In this document: one piece after another, positions 23,752 to 32,574 of the stretch
Numbering within the stretch: the stretch's first letter is position 1
Layout: each line of letters opens with the position of its first letter
Assembly (NCBI RefSeq): GCF_022760855.1
Contig: NZ_JAKTNR010000004.1
Span: forward strand, 124,001 to 188,000
DNA from: Thermus albus
GTDB lineage: Bacteria > Deinococcota > Deinococci > Deinococcales > Thermaceae
DNA length: 64,000 nucleotides
Direction of reading: 5' to 3'
Translations under genes and position numbers: made by a program
The notes under the pieces: generated by a model
What the model was told of the DNA's origin: nothing
Database searches by the model: none
The model's input: only the letters and a program-made list of their open reading frames with translations

Positions 23752-25005
23752 TTATACCAAAGCCAAAAGGGCCCTTACCACCTTTTCCGGGTCGTGCTGG
23801 GCCAAGGGGCCATCCTCTCGGAAGTCCCCGGTGATCACCCGCACCCCGTCCACGGCGAAGGGCCTGGGATCAAAGGCCACGGGGAAGCGCCCTTCCTGGG
23901 CGTAGCGGCCAAGGACCTCCTCGGGAATGGGGGCGGTGTGCACCAGGACCGCCTGGGGTCTTCGGCCCAGATGGTAGGCGATGGCCTTGTAGTGGTCGTA
24001 GGCGGTGTAGCCGTCCGTTTCCCCAGGCTCGGTCATGAGGTTCACCACATATACCAAAGGTGCCTTGGCCTTGGCGAGGGCCTCCCTAAGGGGCCTTGGC
24101 AGGAAGGCGGGAATCACGCTGGTGTACAGGCTTCCCGGTCCCAGGACCAGGAGGTCCGCCTGGTGGATGGCCTGGAGGGCCTCCTCCATAACCCTTAGAG
24201 GTTCGGGTTCCAGGAAGACCTCCCGGATTTGCCCCCTTTTCTCCCGGATGGCCACCTCCCCCACCACCTCCGTTCCGTCCCGAAAGCGGGCCTTAAGCCG
24301 CACCGCCTCGGGGGCGGCGGGGAGGACCTGGCCCCTCAGCTGCAGGATGGCGTTGGCCTCGAGGATGGCCTGGGCGAAGTCCTTGGCTTCCTGGTTCAGG
24401 GTCAAGAGGAACAGGTTGCCGAAGGTGTGGCCCTTGAGCTCCCCCTCCTGGAAACGGTGGTGGAGGAGCTTAGGCAAAGCGGGATGGTCGGAAAGGGCCG
24501 CCAGGCAGTCCGCCAGGTCCCCCACCGCCGGCAGGCCAAAGGCTTGGCGGAGCCGGCCCGTGGAGCCCCCGTCATCGGTCACCGCCACGATGGCGGTGGT
24601 GTTGGCCGTGTGCCCCTTTAGGCCCTTAAGCACCCGGGAAAGCCCGGTGCCGCCGCCAAAGGCCACCACCTTGGGCCCTTGCTCCAGCCTTCTTCGCACA
24701 TAGACCCGTTCCGGCACCTCCTCGGGTTCGGTGAAGGCGGAAAGCATGCTGCGGTTCATGCTCCTTATCCCCCCCACCAGGAGGAGGAGGCCCAGGAGGA
24801 TCAAGACCCAGGCCCAAGGCTCCGGGGGTGGGGGAGGGAGGAGGCGGGCGAGGCCGTAGGCCGTAAGAAGGACCCCAAGGCCCGCCAAGGCTGCGTAGCG
24901 CTTCACCCGCATCCCCGGGTAAAGCCAGCGAAAGGGGGGAAAGCGCCGGGCGAGCCCTTTGGCCCCCCGGTAAAATCCCAGGGGCTTACTCCTCCTTGTC
25001 CACAT
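23752..25005 (-). CDS. yvcK: YvcK/CofD-family gluconeogenesis and cell-shape factor
   Basis: YvcK binds UDP-sugars and affects cell-wall synthesis and growth on gluconeogenic carbon. The soluble domain starts VVAFGGGTGLSRVLKGLK near residue 113, then VTDDGGSTGRLR and VGDLADCLAAL. GPGSLYTSVIP and YVVNLMTEPGETDGY follow. Unlike the shorter Firmicutes protein it has two N-terminal membrane helices (about 33-75). ATG at 25005 overlaps the rapZ stop by 20 bases. The rapZ-yvcK pairing is widespread. Confidence 0.9.
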   Translation of the reverse strand: MWTRRSKPLGFYRGAKGLARRFPPFRWLYPGMRVKRYAALAGLGVLLTAYGLARLLPPPPPEPWAWVLILLGLLLLVGGIRSMNRSMLSAFTEPEEVPERVYVRRRLEQGPKVVAFGGGTGLSRVLKGLKGHTANTTAIVAVTDDGGSTGRLRQAFGLPAVGDLADCLAALSDHPALPKLLHHRFQEGELKGHTFGNLFLLTLNQEAKDFAQAILEANAILQLRGQVLPAAPEAVRLKARFRDGTEVVGEVAIREKRGQIREVFLEPEPLRVMEEALQAIHQADLLVLGPGSLYTSVIPAFLPRPLREALAKAKAPLVYVVNLMTEPGETDGYTAYDHYKAIAYHLGRRPQAVLVHTAPIPEEVLGRYAQEGRFPVAFDPRPFAVDGVRVITGDFREDGPLAQHDPEKVVRALLALV

Positions 25006-25807
25006 CCCGGTGGTTCACCTCCACCCGGAAGCGGCTTGAGAGCTCTTCGGCGAGCCGTTCCGCCACCGCCACGCTCCGGTGCCTTCCCCCGGTGCACCCC
25101 ACGGCCACGGTGTAAAAGGCCCTTCCCTCCGCCTTGGCACCTTCCGCCGCCAACCCCACCACCGCCAGAAGGGCCCGGTAGTAGGGTTCGTGCTCCTCCT
25201 GGAACACGTAGGCCTGGACCTCGGGGGCCAGCCCCGTTTTGGGCTTCAGGGCGGGGTCGTAATGAGGGTTGGGCAGGGGGCGCACGTCCAGGACCAGATC
25301 CGCCTCCTGGGGCGAACCCCACTTGAAGCCGAAGGAGATGAGGCGCAAAAGGAAGCCCGCCTCCTCCCCCAGAAAGCGCACCAAGGCTTCCTTAAGGCCC
25401 CTTGGGGAAAGCTCCGAGGTATCCAGGACCAAATGGGCCCGGGCCCGTAAAGGGCCCAGGATGCGGCGCTCCTCCCCGATCTCCCGCATGAGGTTGCCCG
25501 CCCCCAAGGGGTGGACCCTCCGGGTCAGGTTATAGCGGCGAAGGAGGATCTCCGGGCGGGCCTCGAGGTAGACCACCGTGGGCTTGAGCCCGTCCAAGGC
25601 CGTTTCCAAATCCCCGAAAAAGGCCAGGGCCCGGGCGTCCAGCACCACCCCGGCCCGCTCTACCCCCCTTCCCCCAAGCTCCGCCAAAAGGGCCGGCCAT
25701 AGGCCTGGGGGGAGGTTATCCACCATGAAGTAGCCCAGGTCCTCCAAAAAGCCTTTGGCCGTGGTCTTGCCCGCCCCGGATAGCCCCGTAAGCACCAGAA
25801 ACCGCAT
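24986..25807 (-). CDS. rapZ: RapZ-family nucleotide-binding protein
   Basis: P-loop protein; in E. coli it controls glmS mRNA stability, while the role in Thermus is not known. It begins MRFLVLTGLSGAGKTTAKGF with Walker A at residues 8-15. Mid-family segments LISFGFKWGSPQEADLVLD and the C-terminal VAVGCTGGRHRSVAVAERL are intact. The product is 273 residues. ATG at 25807 is seven bases after TATAGT. A much longer in-frame upstream extension has no family likeness and was rejected. Confidence 0.92.
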   Translation of the reverse strand: MRFLVLTGLSGAGKTTAKGFLEDLGYFMVDNLPPGLWPALLAELGGRGVERAGVVLDARALAFFGDLETALDGLKPTVVYLEARPEILLRRYNLTRRVHPLGAGNLMREIGEERRILGPLRARAHLVLDTSELSPRGLKEALVRFLGEEAGFLLRLISFGFKWGSPQEADLVLDVRPLPNPHYDPALKPKTGLAPEVQAYVFQEEHEPYYRALLAVVGLAAEGAKAEGRAFYTVAVGCTGGRHRSVAVAERLAEELSSRFRVEVNHRDVDKEE

Positions 25808-25815
25808 CCCCTTGA

Positions 25816-26622
25816 CTATACCCGCCTTCTCAGCCAGAGGTTGAGGAGGGAAAGGAGGAAAAGCCCGGGAAGCCCCACCACCCCGATGAGGAGGTCGTGG
25901 GTGCGCTCCACCAAAAGGAGGGATAGGCCCGCGATGGCGTTTAAGGTGCCGTGGAGGAGGGCTGCGGCCAATACCGAGCCTCCCTTTTCCCGCACCCAAA
26001 GGAGGACGGGGGTTAAGGCCAGGGTGAAGAGGATCATCATGGGAACCCCTAGAAGGGGCTCCCTGGGGTAGTTGTGGCCGGCCAGGATGAGGGGAGCGTG
26101 CCACAGGCCCCACCAGAAGCCGATCTCCAGGCTGGCGGGCCAGAAACCCCTTTCCCGGAGCCTTTCCCAAAGGTACCCCCGCCACATGAGCTCCTCCCCC
26201 AAGGCGGCCAGGAGGTTCACCGTGGCCCCCGCCACCAGGGCGGAGAGGATCAAGGCCAGGGGCAGGAGCCTCCAGAAGGCTTCGGGGATCCCTGGGGCGG
26301 CTTCCGGGGGGATGGTGGACCGGAGGGCATCCAAGCCCTGCCAGGCGCCAAAGGGGAGGCTCAAGGGGATGGAAAGGAGGGTGAGGGCCACGGGAAAGAG
26401 CCAGGCGAAAAGCCAGTAGGGGTTGGGCCTTAAGGCCAGGGGCAGGCGCAGCCCCTCCTTACGGGCCAGGTAGAGGGCCACCAGGCCGGGAATCCACATG
26501 TAAAGGAGGCTGAAGGCCAGGTAGGCAGGGGTATCCACCCTTCCGCCCCCCAGGTAAAAGGCTAAGAAGGCCCCCCAGGAAAGGCCCAGGGTCCAGAAGA
26601 GGGCTTGCATAAGCTTTTCCAT
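25816..26622 (-). CDS. CPBP-family intramembrane glutamic protease
   Basis: A polytopic membrane protein (268 residues, about eight helices) with the CAAX-protease and bacteriocin-processing (CPBP) motifs. These are LGEELMWRGYLWERL (EExxR-type), WGLWHAPLILAGHNY (catalytic His) and LLHGTLNAIAGL. The substrate is unknown. The ATG at 26622 overlaps a TAAAAT -10; the next in-frame ATG at 26610 would suit a leaderless transcript. It lies nine bases before rapZ on the same strand. Confidence 0.82.
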   Translation of the reverse strand: MEKLMQALFWTLGLSWGAFLAFYLGGGRVDTPAYLAFSLLYMWIPGLVALYLARKEGLRLPLALRPNPYWLFAWLFPVALTLLSIPLSLPFGAWQGLDALRSTIPPEAAPGIPEAFWRLLPLALILSALVAGATVNLLAALGEELMWRGYLWERLRERGFWPASLEIGFWWGLWHAPLILAGHNYPREPLLGVPMMILFTLALTPVLLWVREKGGSVLAAALLHGTLNAIAGLSLLLVERTHDLLIGVVGLPGLFLLSLLNLWLRRRV

Positions 26623-26706
26623 TTTATCCCTCGAGGAGCCCTCGAGGGCCCTTGGCCCAGGCTCCGGGCCAAAGGGGCCCACTCCATTGGGCCATAATGG
26701 TGTTGC

Positions 26707-26991
26707 ATGAAGGCCATGACCTTCTGGGTCAAGCCGCAAAGCTCCATTGAGGCCCTGCCCGAGGCCAAAGACCTGGTGCAGGACCTCTTGGAGCTCTTTT
26801 ACGAGTACTTCCCCGAGTATGAAGGGTGCCTGGGTTTTTCCCAGTCCCCGAGGAGGCCCCGCTACCTCTTCCTCTACATGGAGGGGCCTTGTGGGGGGCT
26901 ACTGCCCTCAGCGGCCCTTTTCCTAAAGGACTTGTTGCAAACCGCCTTCCCCGGAGCCGAGGTGAGGGTCTACGGCAAGCCCTGGCCCTAA
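26707..26991 (+). CDS. Small protein of unknown function
   Basis: A 94-residue protein, start MKAMTFWVKPQSSIEAL, with a helix-rich middle (LVQDLLELFYEYFPEYEGCLG) and several aromatic residues. No domain was recognised. ATG at 26707 is eight bases after CATAAT. Two CCTCGAGG octamers lie in the intergenic DNA before it. Its stop overlaps the convergent cob(I)alamin adenosyltransferase by four bases. Confidence 0.6.
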   Translation: MKAMTFWVKPQSSIEALPEAKDLVQDLLELFYEYFPEYEGCLGFSQSPRRPRYLFLYMEGPCGGLLPSAALFLKDLLQTAFPGAEVRVYGKPWP

Positions 26992-27551
26992 CGCCTCTTC
27001 TTAACGAGCCACTCCTCCTCCCGCACCCCCTCCCGGGCGTTCACCACCCGGGCTAGGACGAAGAGGAGGTCGGAAAGGCGGTTTAGGTAGCGGATAACCT
27101 CCGGGTTCACCGGCTCCTCCCGGCTTAGGGCCACCACCTTGCGCTCCGCTCGGCGGACCACGGTGCGGGCCAGGTGCAAGGCGGCCGCAGCCGGGTGCCC
27201 TCCCGGAAGGACGAAGCCCCGGAAGGGGGGGCTTTCCTCCATGTAGCGGTCAATGGCCTGCTCCAACCCCTCCACATCCTGGGTATCCATGCGGGCGATG
27301 TTTTTCTCGTATGGGCTTCCCATTCGGGTGGCCAGATCGGCCCCTAGGTCAAAGAGGGCGTTTTGGATGCGCTCCAGGAGGTCGTGGAGATCCAGATGCT
27401 CCCGGGGAAGGAGGCTTCGGGCTAGGCCCAAGGCGGAGTTGGCCTCGTCCACGGTGCCGTAGGCCTCCACCCGGGGATGGGCCTTCACCACCCGCTCCGC
27501 CCCATAAAGGCCGGTCTCCCCTGCGTCCCCGGTTTTGGTGTAGATCTTCAT
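26988..27551 (-). CDS. PduO-type cob(I)alamin adenosyltransferase
   Basis: Makes adenosylcobalamin from ATP and cob(I)alamin. The 187-residue product begins MKIYTKTGDAGETGLYGAERV, the PduO-type ATP-binding N-terminus, and ends with the helical bundle containing RTVVRRAERKVVALSREE and RYLNRLSDLLFVLARVVN. Those segments carry the conserved Arg and Asn-Arg-Leu-Ser residues. ATG at 27551 is six bases after TACAAT, so it is probably leaderless. No other cobalamin gene is nearby. Confidence 0.93.
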   Translation of the reverse strand: MKIYTKTGDAGETGLYGAERVVKAHPRVEAYGTVDEANSALGLARSLLPREHLDLHDLLERIQNALFDLGADLATRMGSPYEKNIARMDTQDVEGLEQAIDRYMEESPPFRGFVLPGGHPAAAALHLARTVVRRAERKVVALSREEPVNPEVIRYLNRLSDLLFVLARVVNAREGVREEEWLVKKRR

Positions 27552-27568
27552 GGCCCCATTGTAGGGCC

Positions 27569-27597
27569 AAAAAACTGCCCCCGGGCTTTCCCGGGGG
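27569..27597 (-). terminator. Terminator downstream of tRNA-Arg
   Basis: On the minus strand, CCCCCGGG and its complement (27578-27585 with 27590-27597, four-base loop) are followed after CAG by six T. It separates the tRNA from the next gene on the same strand. Confidence 0.8.
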
Positions 27598-27601
27598 GTT
27601 T

Positions 27602-27678
27602 TGGCGGGCCCGAGAGGATTCGAACCCCTGACCTGCTGATCCGTAGTCAGCCGCTCTATCCAACTGAGCTACGGGCCC
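27602..27678 (-). tRNA. tRNA-Arg (anticodon ACG), CCA encoded
   Basis: The minus strand reads a complete cloverleaf. The 7-bp acceptor stem GGGCCCG/CGGGCCC is followed by the D-arm region TAGCTCAGTTGGATAGAGC. The anticodon stem GCTGA/TCAGC holds the loop CTACGGA, and the T-arm contains GGTTCGAATCC. The anticodon is ACG, presumably edited to ICG, so it should read CGN arginine codons. Discriminator G and genomically encoded CCA follow. It has its own promoter and terminator. Confidence 0.97.
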
Positions 27679-27690
27679 AAGCCGACCTCT

Positions 27691-27719
27691 AAGGTAGCAT
27701 GGGGAAGCCTTTTTGTCAA
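27691..27719 (-). promoter_or_regulatory. Promoter of tRNA-Arg
   Basis: Minus strand: -35 TTGACA (27714-27719), 17-base spacer, -10 TACCTT (27691-27696). Transcription would begin about six bases before the mature 5' end. Confidence 0.8.
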
Positions 27720-27721
27720 TA

Positions 27722-27922
27722 ATGGCCTTGATGCGAGATAGGCGTTTGGAAGCCCATCTTCTTGCCCTTCTGAGGGAGGCTAGGACCCTCGAGGACCTCC
27801 ACCTTCAGCTCCAACCCCTTCACCCTGGGCTTAGGAAGGCCACCCTCTTCGCCCTTCTGGTCCGGCTTGGGCGGGAAGGGAGGGTGGTCTTTCACCAGGG
27901 GCGCTTCAAGATAGCCCCTTAG
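27722..27922 (+). CDS. Small basic helical protein, function unknown
   Basis: A 66-residue basic protein (MALMRDRRLEAHLLALLREA...) with helix and strand patterns like a winged helix: RTLEDLHLQLQPLHPGLRK, then FALLVRLGREGRVVFHQGRF. It could be a small DNA-binding protein, but no family was recognised. No clear ribosome site was found, and the start overlaps the tRNA promoter region on the other strand. Its stop lies nine bases before that of the convergent lipoprotein gene. Confidence 0.5.
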   Translation: MALMRDRRLEAHLLALLREARTLEDLHLQLQPLHPGLRKATLFALLVRLGREGRVVFHQGRFKIAP

Positions 27923-27931
27923 GGGCTGACC

Positions 27932-30900
27932 TCAGCGAGGGAAGCGGAGGATGCGGACGTTTAGCCCATCGGAGAGCTGGACCTCAAACTCCCCCCCAGG
28001 GGGAAGGCTTGCCAAGGCGAACCGTACCTCCCCCGCCTGGTGCCAAAGGCCCAAGGCGGTACGGGTGCCATCAGGAGTCAGGTGGAAAAGGGAGAAATAG
28101 GGATAACCCTGGACCCTAGCCCAGAGGAAGCCTCCTTCTTCCCTTAACTCCACCTGGGGCTCGGCCTGGGGAAGCAAGGGGGGCGAGGTTTCCTTTAGGA
28201 GCTGGTTCCCCAAGTAGAGCCCCACCCAGGAGTACGCCTCTAGGGGTAGACGAGCCTGGAAGTGCAGAATGCCCTCGGAGTCCTTAAGGACTAATACCGG
28301 GGCTTCCCGAACTTCCCCAGAGGCCGTTTTGGCCTGAAGGCGGTGGGGGGAGGCCTCCCCTTCCGGCCAGGCGGCGACCCGAAGGGGTGGGTTGAGCACC
28401 ACGCCCCCGTTCCCTATGCGTCCGGAAAAAAGAAGACCTTCCTCAGGTAAGGACAGGGGTTTTGGGGGAGAGGTTTCCAGGAAGCTTTGCGCTCCTTCGT
28501 AGGTGTAGTCGGAGATCCACTGGGGGCCGCAGTAGCTCATGAGGTCATAGTGCTGGCTGGGGTCCTTTAGGGATCCGTTGGCCAGATCGTAACCCCAGGT
28601 GCCGATCTTGCCGCCAGGGTAGGGATAGTTGGCATCCCCCGAGGTGCCGCAGGGAGCATGTTCCCGGTTGAAGTTATGCCCCAGCTCGTGGGCCATGACC
28701 GCAGGACCACTTTGGGCATAGTCCCAGCCTACCGCCACTGGGTAGCCTACATACCCGATTCCGGCGATACCTGAGGTGTAGGAAACCTTGACAAAGCCAT
28801 AGTAGTAGCGCCCGCTTCCGTCGGTTTGGCGAAGGATGCGGAGCTCATCCAGAAGCTGGGCCCAGGCGTTCCCGTCGCCGGGGCTCAGGTTGCTGTTAAA
28901 GGTGTAGGGGGCGCGGGTGGAGGGGGAGATCTCCTTAAGGGGCCAGATGCGCCAAAGAGTTTGGCTGAAACCAGGTATTTGGGCTTGTTGCCCTTGATGG
29001 ATTACCGGGACCACGGTCAAGTGGAGCACCGTGCCTGTACCCACGCTGGGGGCGAGGCTGAGGAGGTTGTCGGCCTCGTCGCTTTCCGCCACCTGGTCCT
29101 GGGGGTCGGCCTTGAGCTCCACCCGAAGCCCCGGGGCCACCCACCCTGGGGGCAGGGTGGCGGTGCAGGTGGTGGCCAGGTTTCCGGGGTCGGTGGCGGT
29201 GGGGATGGGGTTGGGACAGGTAAAGGTTAGGTTGCCCTGGAAGGTGCTTCCCTGGTACACAGCCCCCACCAGGGCATTGCTCAAGGAGATGGGGGAAGGG
29301 CTGGCCAGGAGGTGCACCCGGAGCAAGGCGGGCTTGCCCGCCACCAGGCGTAGCCCTTCCTTCAAGACCGTCTGGCCCCATTCCGCCTTGGCGATGCGCA
29401 GGTTGGGCGAGGAGGACGAAGAAACGGCCAAGTTCAGGCTGGCCGTTTTGCTGAGATTACCCCCCGTGGCAGTCATGGTTAGGACATAGTTCCCTGGGGG
29501 GGTGGCGGAACTGGTGCTCACCGTAACCGTCTGGGTCTGGGTACCGTTGATGTTCCAGGGATTCTGCTGGAAGCTGACCTGAACCCCTGATGGGGCCCCA
29601 CTCACGCTCAGGTTTACCGTCCCCGTAAACCCGTTTTGGGGTGTGAGGGTGAGTTGCGTGGTGGCGATACCCCCCTGTTGGACCGTTAGGCTTGCAGGGT
29701 TCAGGGAAAGGCTGAAATCCGGTGGTACCGTCACTGTCAGGGTTAGGTTGGTCGTCTTGGTTAGGCCCCCGCTAGTGGCCTTAACCCTCAGGCTGTAGCT
29801 CCCCGTGGCCATTCCCTGGGCCACCCCTATCGTGAGGGTTTGGGTCATGGGGTTGGTGCCCGTAACGTTAAAACTGCTAGGACTCAACGTGATGCCGTTC
29901 GGGGCTGGGGAGCCGTTCTGCTGCTCCAGGGCGAGGTCCACCTGTCCCGTGAAGCCCCCTTGGGGGGTCAGGGTCAGGGTGGCGGTGCTGCTACCTCCTT
30001 GGGGGATTGATAGGCTTGTGGGGTTCAAGGAGATGCTGAAGTCCCCAGGCGGAGGGGAAGCCGTTACCGTTAGGGTCAGGTTGACGGTCTTGCTAAGGCT
30101 TCCCGAGGTGGCGGTGACGGTGATGGGGTAGGTGCCAGGGGTAACGGAGCCCGCTATGCTCACCGTCACCTGTTGGCTGTGGGTTCCAGAACCGGGGATG
30201 CTCCAGGGGCTTTGGAAGGCGAGGGCGATGCCGCTGGGAGCGTTGTGGCTCAAGTTAACGTTCCCCACAAAGTTTTGCGAGTAAAGGGTGAGGATCGCCG
30301 TCCCACTTTTCCCTTGCTGGAGGGTGAGGTCGCTGGGATTCACGGACAGGGTGAAGTCCGGCGGGGGTGTGGCGGAAGCTACCGTGAGGGTTAAGGGTGC
30401 TTCCCGCGTCAAGTTGCCCCCCGTTCCCTGGACGAAAAGGTTATAGGTGCCGGGGGCCAGAGAAGGGGAGGCCGCCAGCTCCAACATGGGAGCAGAGGGC
30501 ACCGGGGTACTGGTGGGACTTAAGGCCACGCCAGGGAAGGGGTTTTTGTTCCCATCTACCAGGCTCAGGCTGATGGAGCCAGCATAGGAGCCATTCACGG
30601 CCAGGCGCACGTAAGCCCGGCCGCCTTGGGTCACGGTAAGAGAGGGGCTTTCCAAGGTCAGGGTGAAATCCCCCGCCGGAGCCTGGGTGACAGTCAGGCT
30701 AAGGTTGGCTTCGTGACTAATACCGTTTCCTGTGGCCCGGATTTTCACCGTGTGGTTGCCAATGGGAGAGAAGGTGCTGGCTGCTAGGGTAAGGGTTTGG
30801 GTTACAGTCCCTAGGCCGGGCACGTTTACGCTTCCAGGAGAGAGGGTCAAGCCCGAAGGAGCGTTCACCAAGGTCAGGCTTACGTTTCCGGAAAACCCGT

Positions 30901-31402
30901 TTTGGGGTGTTAGGGTTAGGGTGGCGCTTCCGCTAGCCCCTTGCTGCACCGTGAGGCTGGGGGGGTCCAGGGAAATGGTGAAGTCCGGAGCAGGGGGTGG
31001 TGCCTGTACGGTGAGGCTCAGGTTCGCCGTCCGGGTGAGGTTACCCGAGGTGGCCTTTACCCGCAGGGCGTAGGTGCCAGGCTGGACGTTCTGGGCCACC
31101 GCCACCGTTAGGTCCTGGGCCACGGGGTTAGGGTCCGCTACGTTCAGGCTGGTGGGGCTCAGGGTGAGGCCCTGGGGGGCCGGGGAGCCGTCCTGCCTCT
31201 CCAGGGTGAGGGTTACTGTTCCCGTAAACCCGTTCTGGGGAGTGAGGGTGAGGGTGATGGTTTGGCTTTGCCCTTGGGCAACGGAAAAGGAGGGGGGCTT
31301 TAGTTCAAGCTGAAGATCGCCAGTAGAGCGGTTGGGAAATAGGCCGGTGCAAGCCGCCAGGAGGAGTACCAGGACCACGGGGAGGGAAAGCCCTTTGCCC
31401 AT
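27932..31402 (-). CDS. Secreted lipoprotein: six Ig-like repeats plus metzincin-type zinc protease
   Basis: About 1156 residues. A lipoprotein signal peptide (LPVVLVLLLAAC, lipidation at Cys) leads into six ~100-residue Ig-like repeats, each opening like PDFTISLDPPSLTVQQG and ending KTANLTLTV. A CARDB-like domain (SPNLRIAKAEWGQTVLKEG; DQVAESDEADN) is followed by a protease domain. That domain has HELGHNFNREHAPC (zinc HExxHxxxxxH) and, about 40 residues on, a Met-turn-like DLMSYC. A beta-rich C-terminal domain of ~150 residues ends the protein. It is expected at the cell surface; substrates are unknown. ATG at 31402 is seven bases after TAGGGT; an ATG at 31408 lies too close to it. Confidence 0.85.
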   Translation of the reverse strand: MGKGLSLPVVLVLLLAACTGLFPNRSTGDLQLELKPPSFSVAQGQSQTITLTLTPQNGFTGTVTLTLERQDGSPAPQGLTLSPTSLNVADPNPVAQDLTVAVAQNVQPGTYALRVKATSGNLTRTANLSLTVQAPPPAPDFTISLDPPSLTVQQGASGSATLTLTPQNGFSGNVSLTLVNAPSGLTLSPGSVNVPGLGTVTQTLTLAASTFSPIGNHTVKIRATGNGISHEANLSLTVTQAPAGDFTLTLESPSLTVTQGGRAYVRLAVNGSYAGSISLSLVDGNKNPFPGVALSPTSTPVPSAPMLELAASPSLAPGTYNLFVQGTGGNLTREAPLTLTVASATPPPDFTLSVNPSDLTLQQGKSGTAILTLYSQNFVGNVNLSHNAPSGIALAFQSPWSIPGSGTHSQQVTVSIAGSVTPGTYPITVTATSGSLSKTVNLTLTVTASPPPGDFSISLNPTSLSIPQGGSSTATLTLTPQGGFTGQVDLALEQQNGSPAPNGITLSPSSFNVTGTNPMTQTLTIGVAQGMATGSYSLRVKATSGGLTKTTNLTLTVTVPPDFSLSLNPASLTVQQGGIATTQLTLTPQNGFTGTVNLSVSGAPSGVQVSFQQNPWNINGTQTQTVTVSTSSATPPGNYVLTMTATGGNLSKTASLNLAVSSSSSPNLRIAKAEWGQTVLKEGLRLVAGKPALLRVHLLASPSPISLSNALVGAVYQGSTFQGNLTFTCPNPIPTATDPGNLATTCTATLPPGWVAPGLRVELKADPQDQVAESDEADNLLSLAPSVGTGTVLHLTVVPVIHQGQQAQIPGFSQTLWRIWPLKEISPSTRAPYTFNSNLSPGDGNAWAQLLDELRILRQTDGSGRYYYGFVKVSYTSGIAGIGYVGYPVAVGWDYAQSGPAVMAHELGHNFNREHAPCGTSGDANYPYPGGKIGTWGYDLANGSLKDPSQHYDLMSYCGPQWISDYTYEGAQSFLETSPPKPLSLPEEGLLFSGRIGNGGVVLNPPLRVAAWPEGEASPHRLQAKTASGEVREAPVLVLKDSEGILHFQARLPLEAYSWVGLYLGNQLLKETSPPLLPQAEPQVELREEGGFLWARVQGYPYFSLFHLTPDGTRTALGLWHQAGEVRFALASLPPGGEFEVQLSDGLNVRILRFPR
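29425..31320 (-). repeat. Six tandem Ig-like domain repeats within the lipoprotein gene
   Basis: The encoded repeats share PxSLTVxQG, LTLTPQNGFTG, LSPxSxNV and PGTYxLxVKATSG blocks. Repeats 1 and 5 carry a longer QxGSPAPxG loop; repeat 3 is the most diverged. DNA identity is partial, so they are old duplications rather than recent ones. Confidence 0.85.
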
Positions 31403-31461
31403 TCTCATAACCCTAGCCGATACACGGGCCCTGGGGATGAGAAGTGCTATCCTGACCCTTA

Positions 31462-32574
31462 ATGCGGCCGGGACTCGAGGCCAAGCGGCTGGTCATCAAG
31501 GTGGGGAGCGCGGTCCTAGCGGGGCCCGGGGGTCTGGATAGGGGGGTGATGGCGGAGATCGCCCGCCAAGTCCTGGCCCTCCGCCAGGAGGGGCGGGAGG
31601 TGGTCCTGGTCTCCTCGGGGGCGGTGGCGGCGGGGATGGCCGCTTTGGGCCTACCCCGCCCCCAGGACATGCCCACCAAGCAGGCCTTGGCCGCCACCGG
31701 CCAGCCCCTTCTCATGGCCCATTGGCGGGAGGCTTTCGCCCCTACCCCGGTGGCCCAGGTCCTCCTCACCGCCGAGGATCTGGCGAGCCGCGAGCGCTAC
31801 CTGAACGCCAAGGCCACGCTCCAGGCCCTTTTGCGCCTTAGGGTGGTGCCCATCATCAACGAGAACGACACCGTGGCCTTCCAGGAGATCCGCTTCGGGG
31901 ATAACGACCAGCTTTCCGCCCGGGTGGCGGCCTTGGTGGAGGCGGGGCTATTGGTGCTCCTTTCCGATGTGGACGCCCTTTATGAGGACGATCCCAAGAA
32001 AAACCCCAAGGCCCGGCCCATCCCGGAGGTGGAACGGGTGGAGCTGGTCCTGGACCACGCCGGGGAGGGAAACCCCCTGGGGAGTGGGGGGATGCGCTCC
32101 AAGCTCCTCGCCGCCCGCATCGCGGGCCGGGTGGGCATTCCCACCCTGCTCCTGCCCGGAAGGAGGCCTGGGGTGGTGCTGGAAGCCCTTCAGGGGATTC
32201 CTTTGGGCACCTACTTCCACGCCAAAAGGCGCTACCGGGGGCAGAGGGCCTGGCTCTATGGCCTCTTAAAGCCCAAGGGGGAGCTGGTCTTGGATGCTGG
32301 GGCGGTGCGGGCCCTTAGGGAAAGGGGGGCAAGCCTTTTACCTGCCGGCATCAAGGCGGTGCGGGGGCGGTTTGGCCGGGGGGAGGCGGTGCGCCTCCTC
32401 ACTGAGGAGGGGGAGGAGGTGGGGGTGGGCCTGGCCAACTATGCCGCCGAGGAGGTGGAGCGCATCAAGGGGCATAGGAGCGGAGAGATAGAGGGCCTCT
32501 TGGGCTACCGCTACACCGAGGAGGTGGTCCACCGGGACCACCTGGTCCTAAAGGAGGCTAAGGAGGAGGTATGA
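31462..32574 (+). CDS. proB: Glutamate 5-kinase
   Basis: First step of proline synthesis, phosphorylating glutamate. The 370-residue product has the amino-acid-kinase core (VIKVGSAVLAGPGG; VPIINENDTVAFQEIRFGDND; LLSDVDALY; GGMRSKLLAARIA). A C-terminal PUA domain spans about residues 275-360. ATG at 31462 follows TATCCT by eight bases, so it is probably leaderless. It overlaps proA by four bases and is divergent from the lipoprotein gene. Feedback inhibition by proline is typical of the family. Confidence 0.95.
   Translation: MRPGLEAKRLVIKVGSAVLAGPGGLDRGVMAEIARQVLALRQEGREVVLVSSGAVAAGMAALGLPRPQDMPTKQALAATGQPLLMAHWREAFAPTPVAQVLLTAEDLASRERYLNAKATLQALLRLRVVPIINENDTVAFQEIRFGDNDQLSARVAALVEAGLLVLLSDVDALYEDDPKKNPKARPIPEVERVELVLDHAGEGNPLGSGGMRSKLLAARIAGRVGIPTLLLPGRRPGVVLEALQGIPLGTYFHAKRRYRGQRAWLYGLLKPKGELVLDAGAVRALRERGASLLPAGIKAVRGRFGRGEAVRLLTEEGEEVGVGLANYAAEEVERIKGHRSGEIEGLLGYRYTEEVVHRDHLVLKEAKEEV

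Noticed and set aside
24986-26185. A 399-residue start for rapZ
   Set aside because: The extra N-terminus overlaps the CPBP gene and has no RapZ likeness; ATG at 25807 has a -10 seven bases upstream.
27477-27692. A 71-residue frame across the tRNA
   Set aside because: It translates the tRNA-Arg gene and its terminator, so it is not a protein gene.
28000-31400. Ig-like repeats as a CRISPR or recent tandem duplication
   Set aside because: Units are ~300 bases with partial identity and a continuous reading frame, so they are protein-domain repeats.
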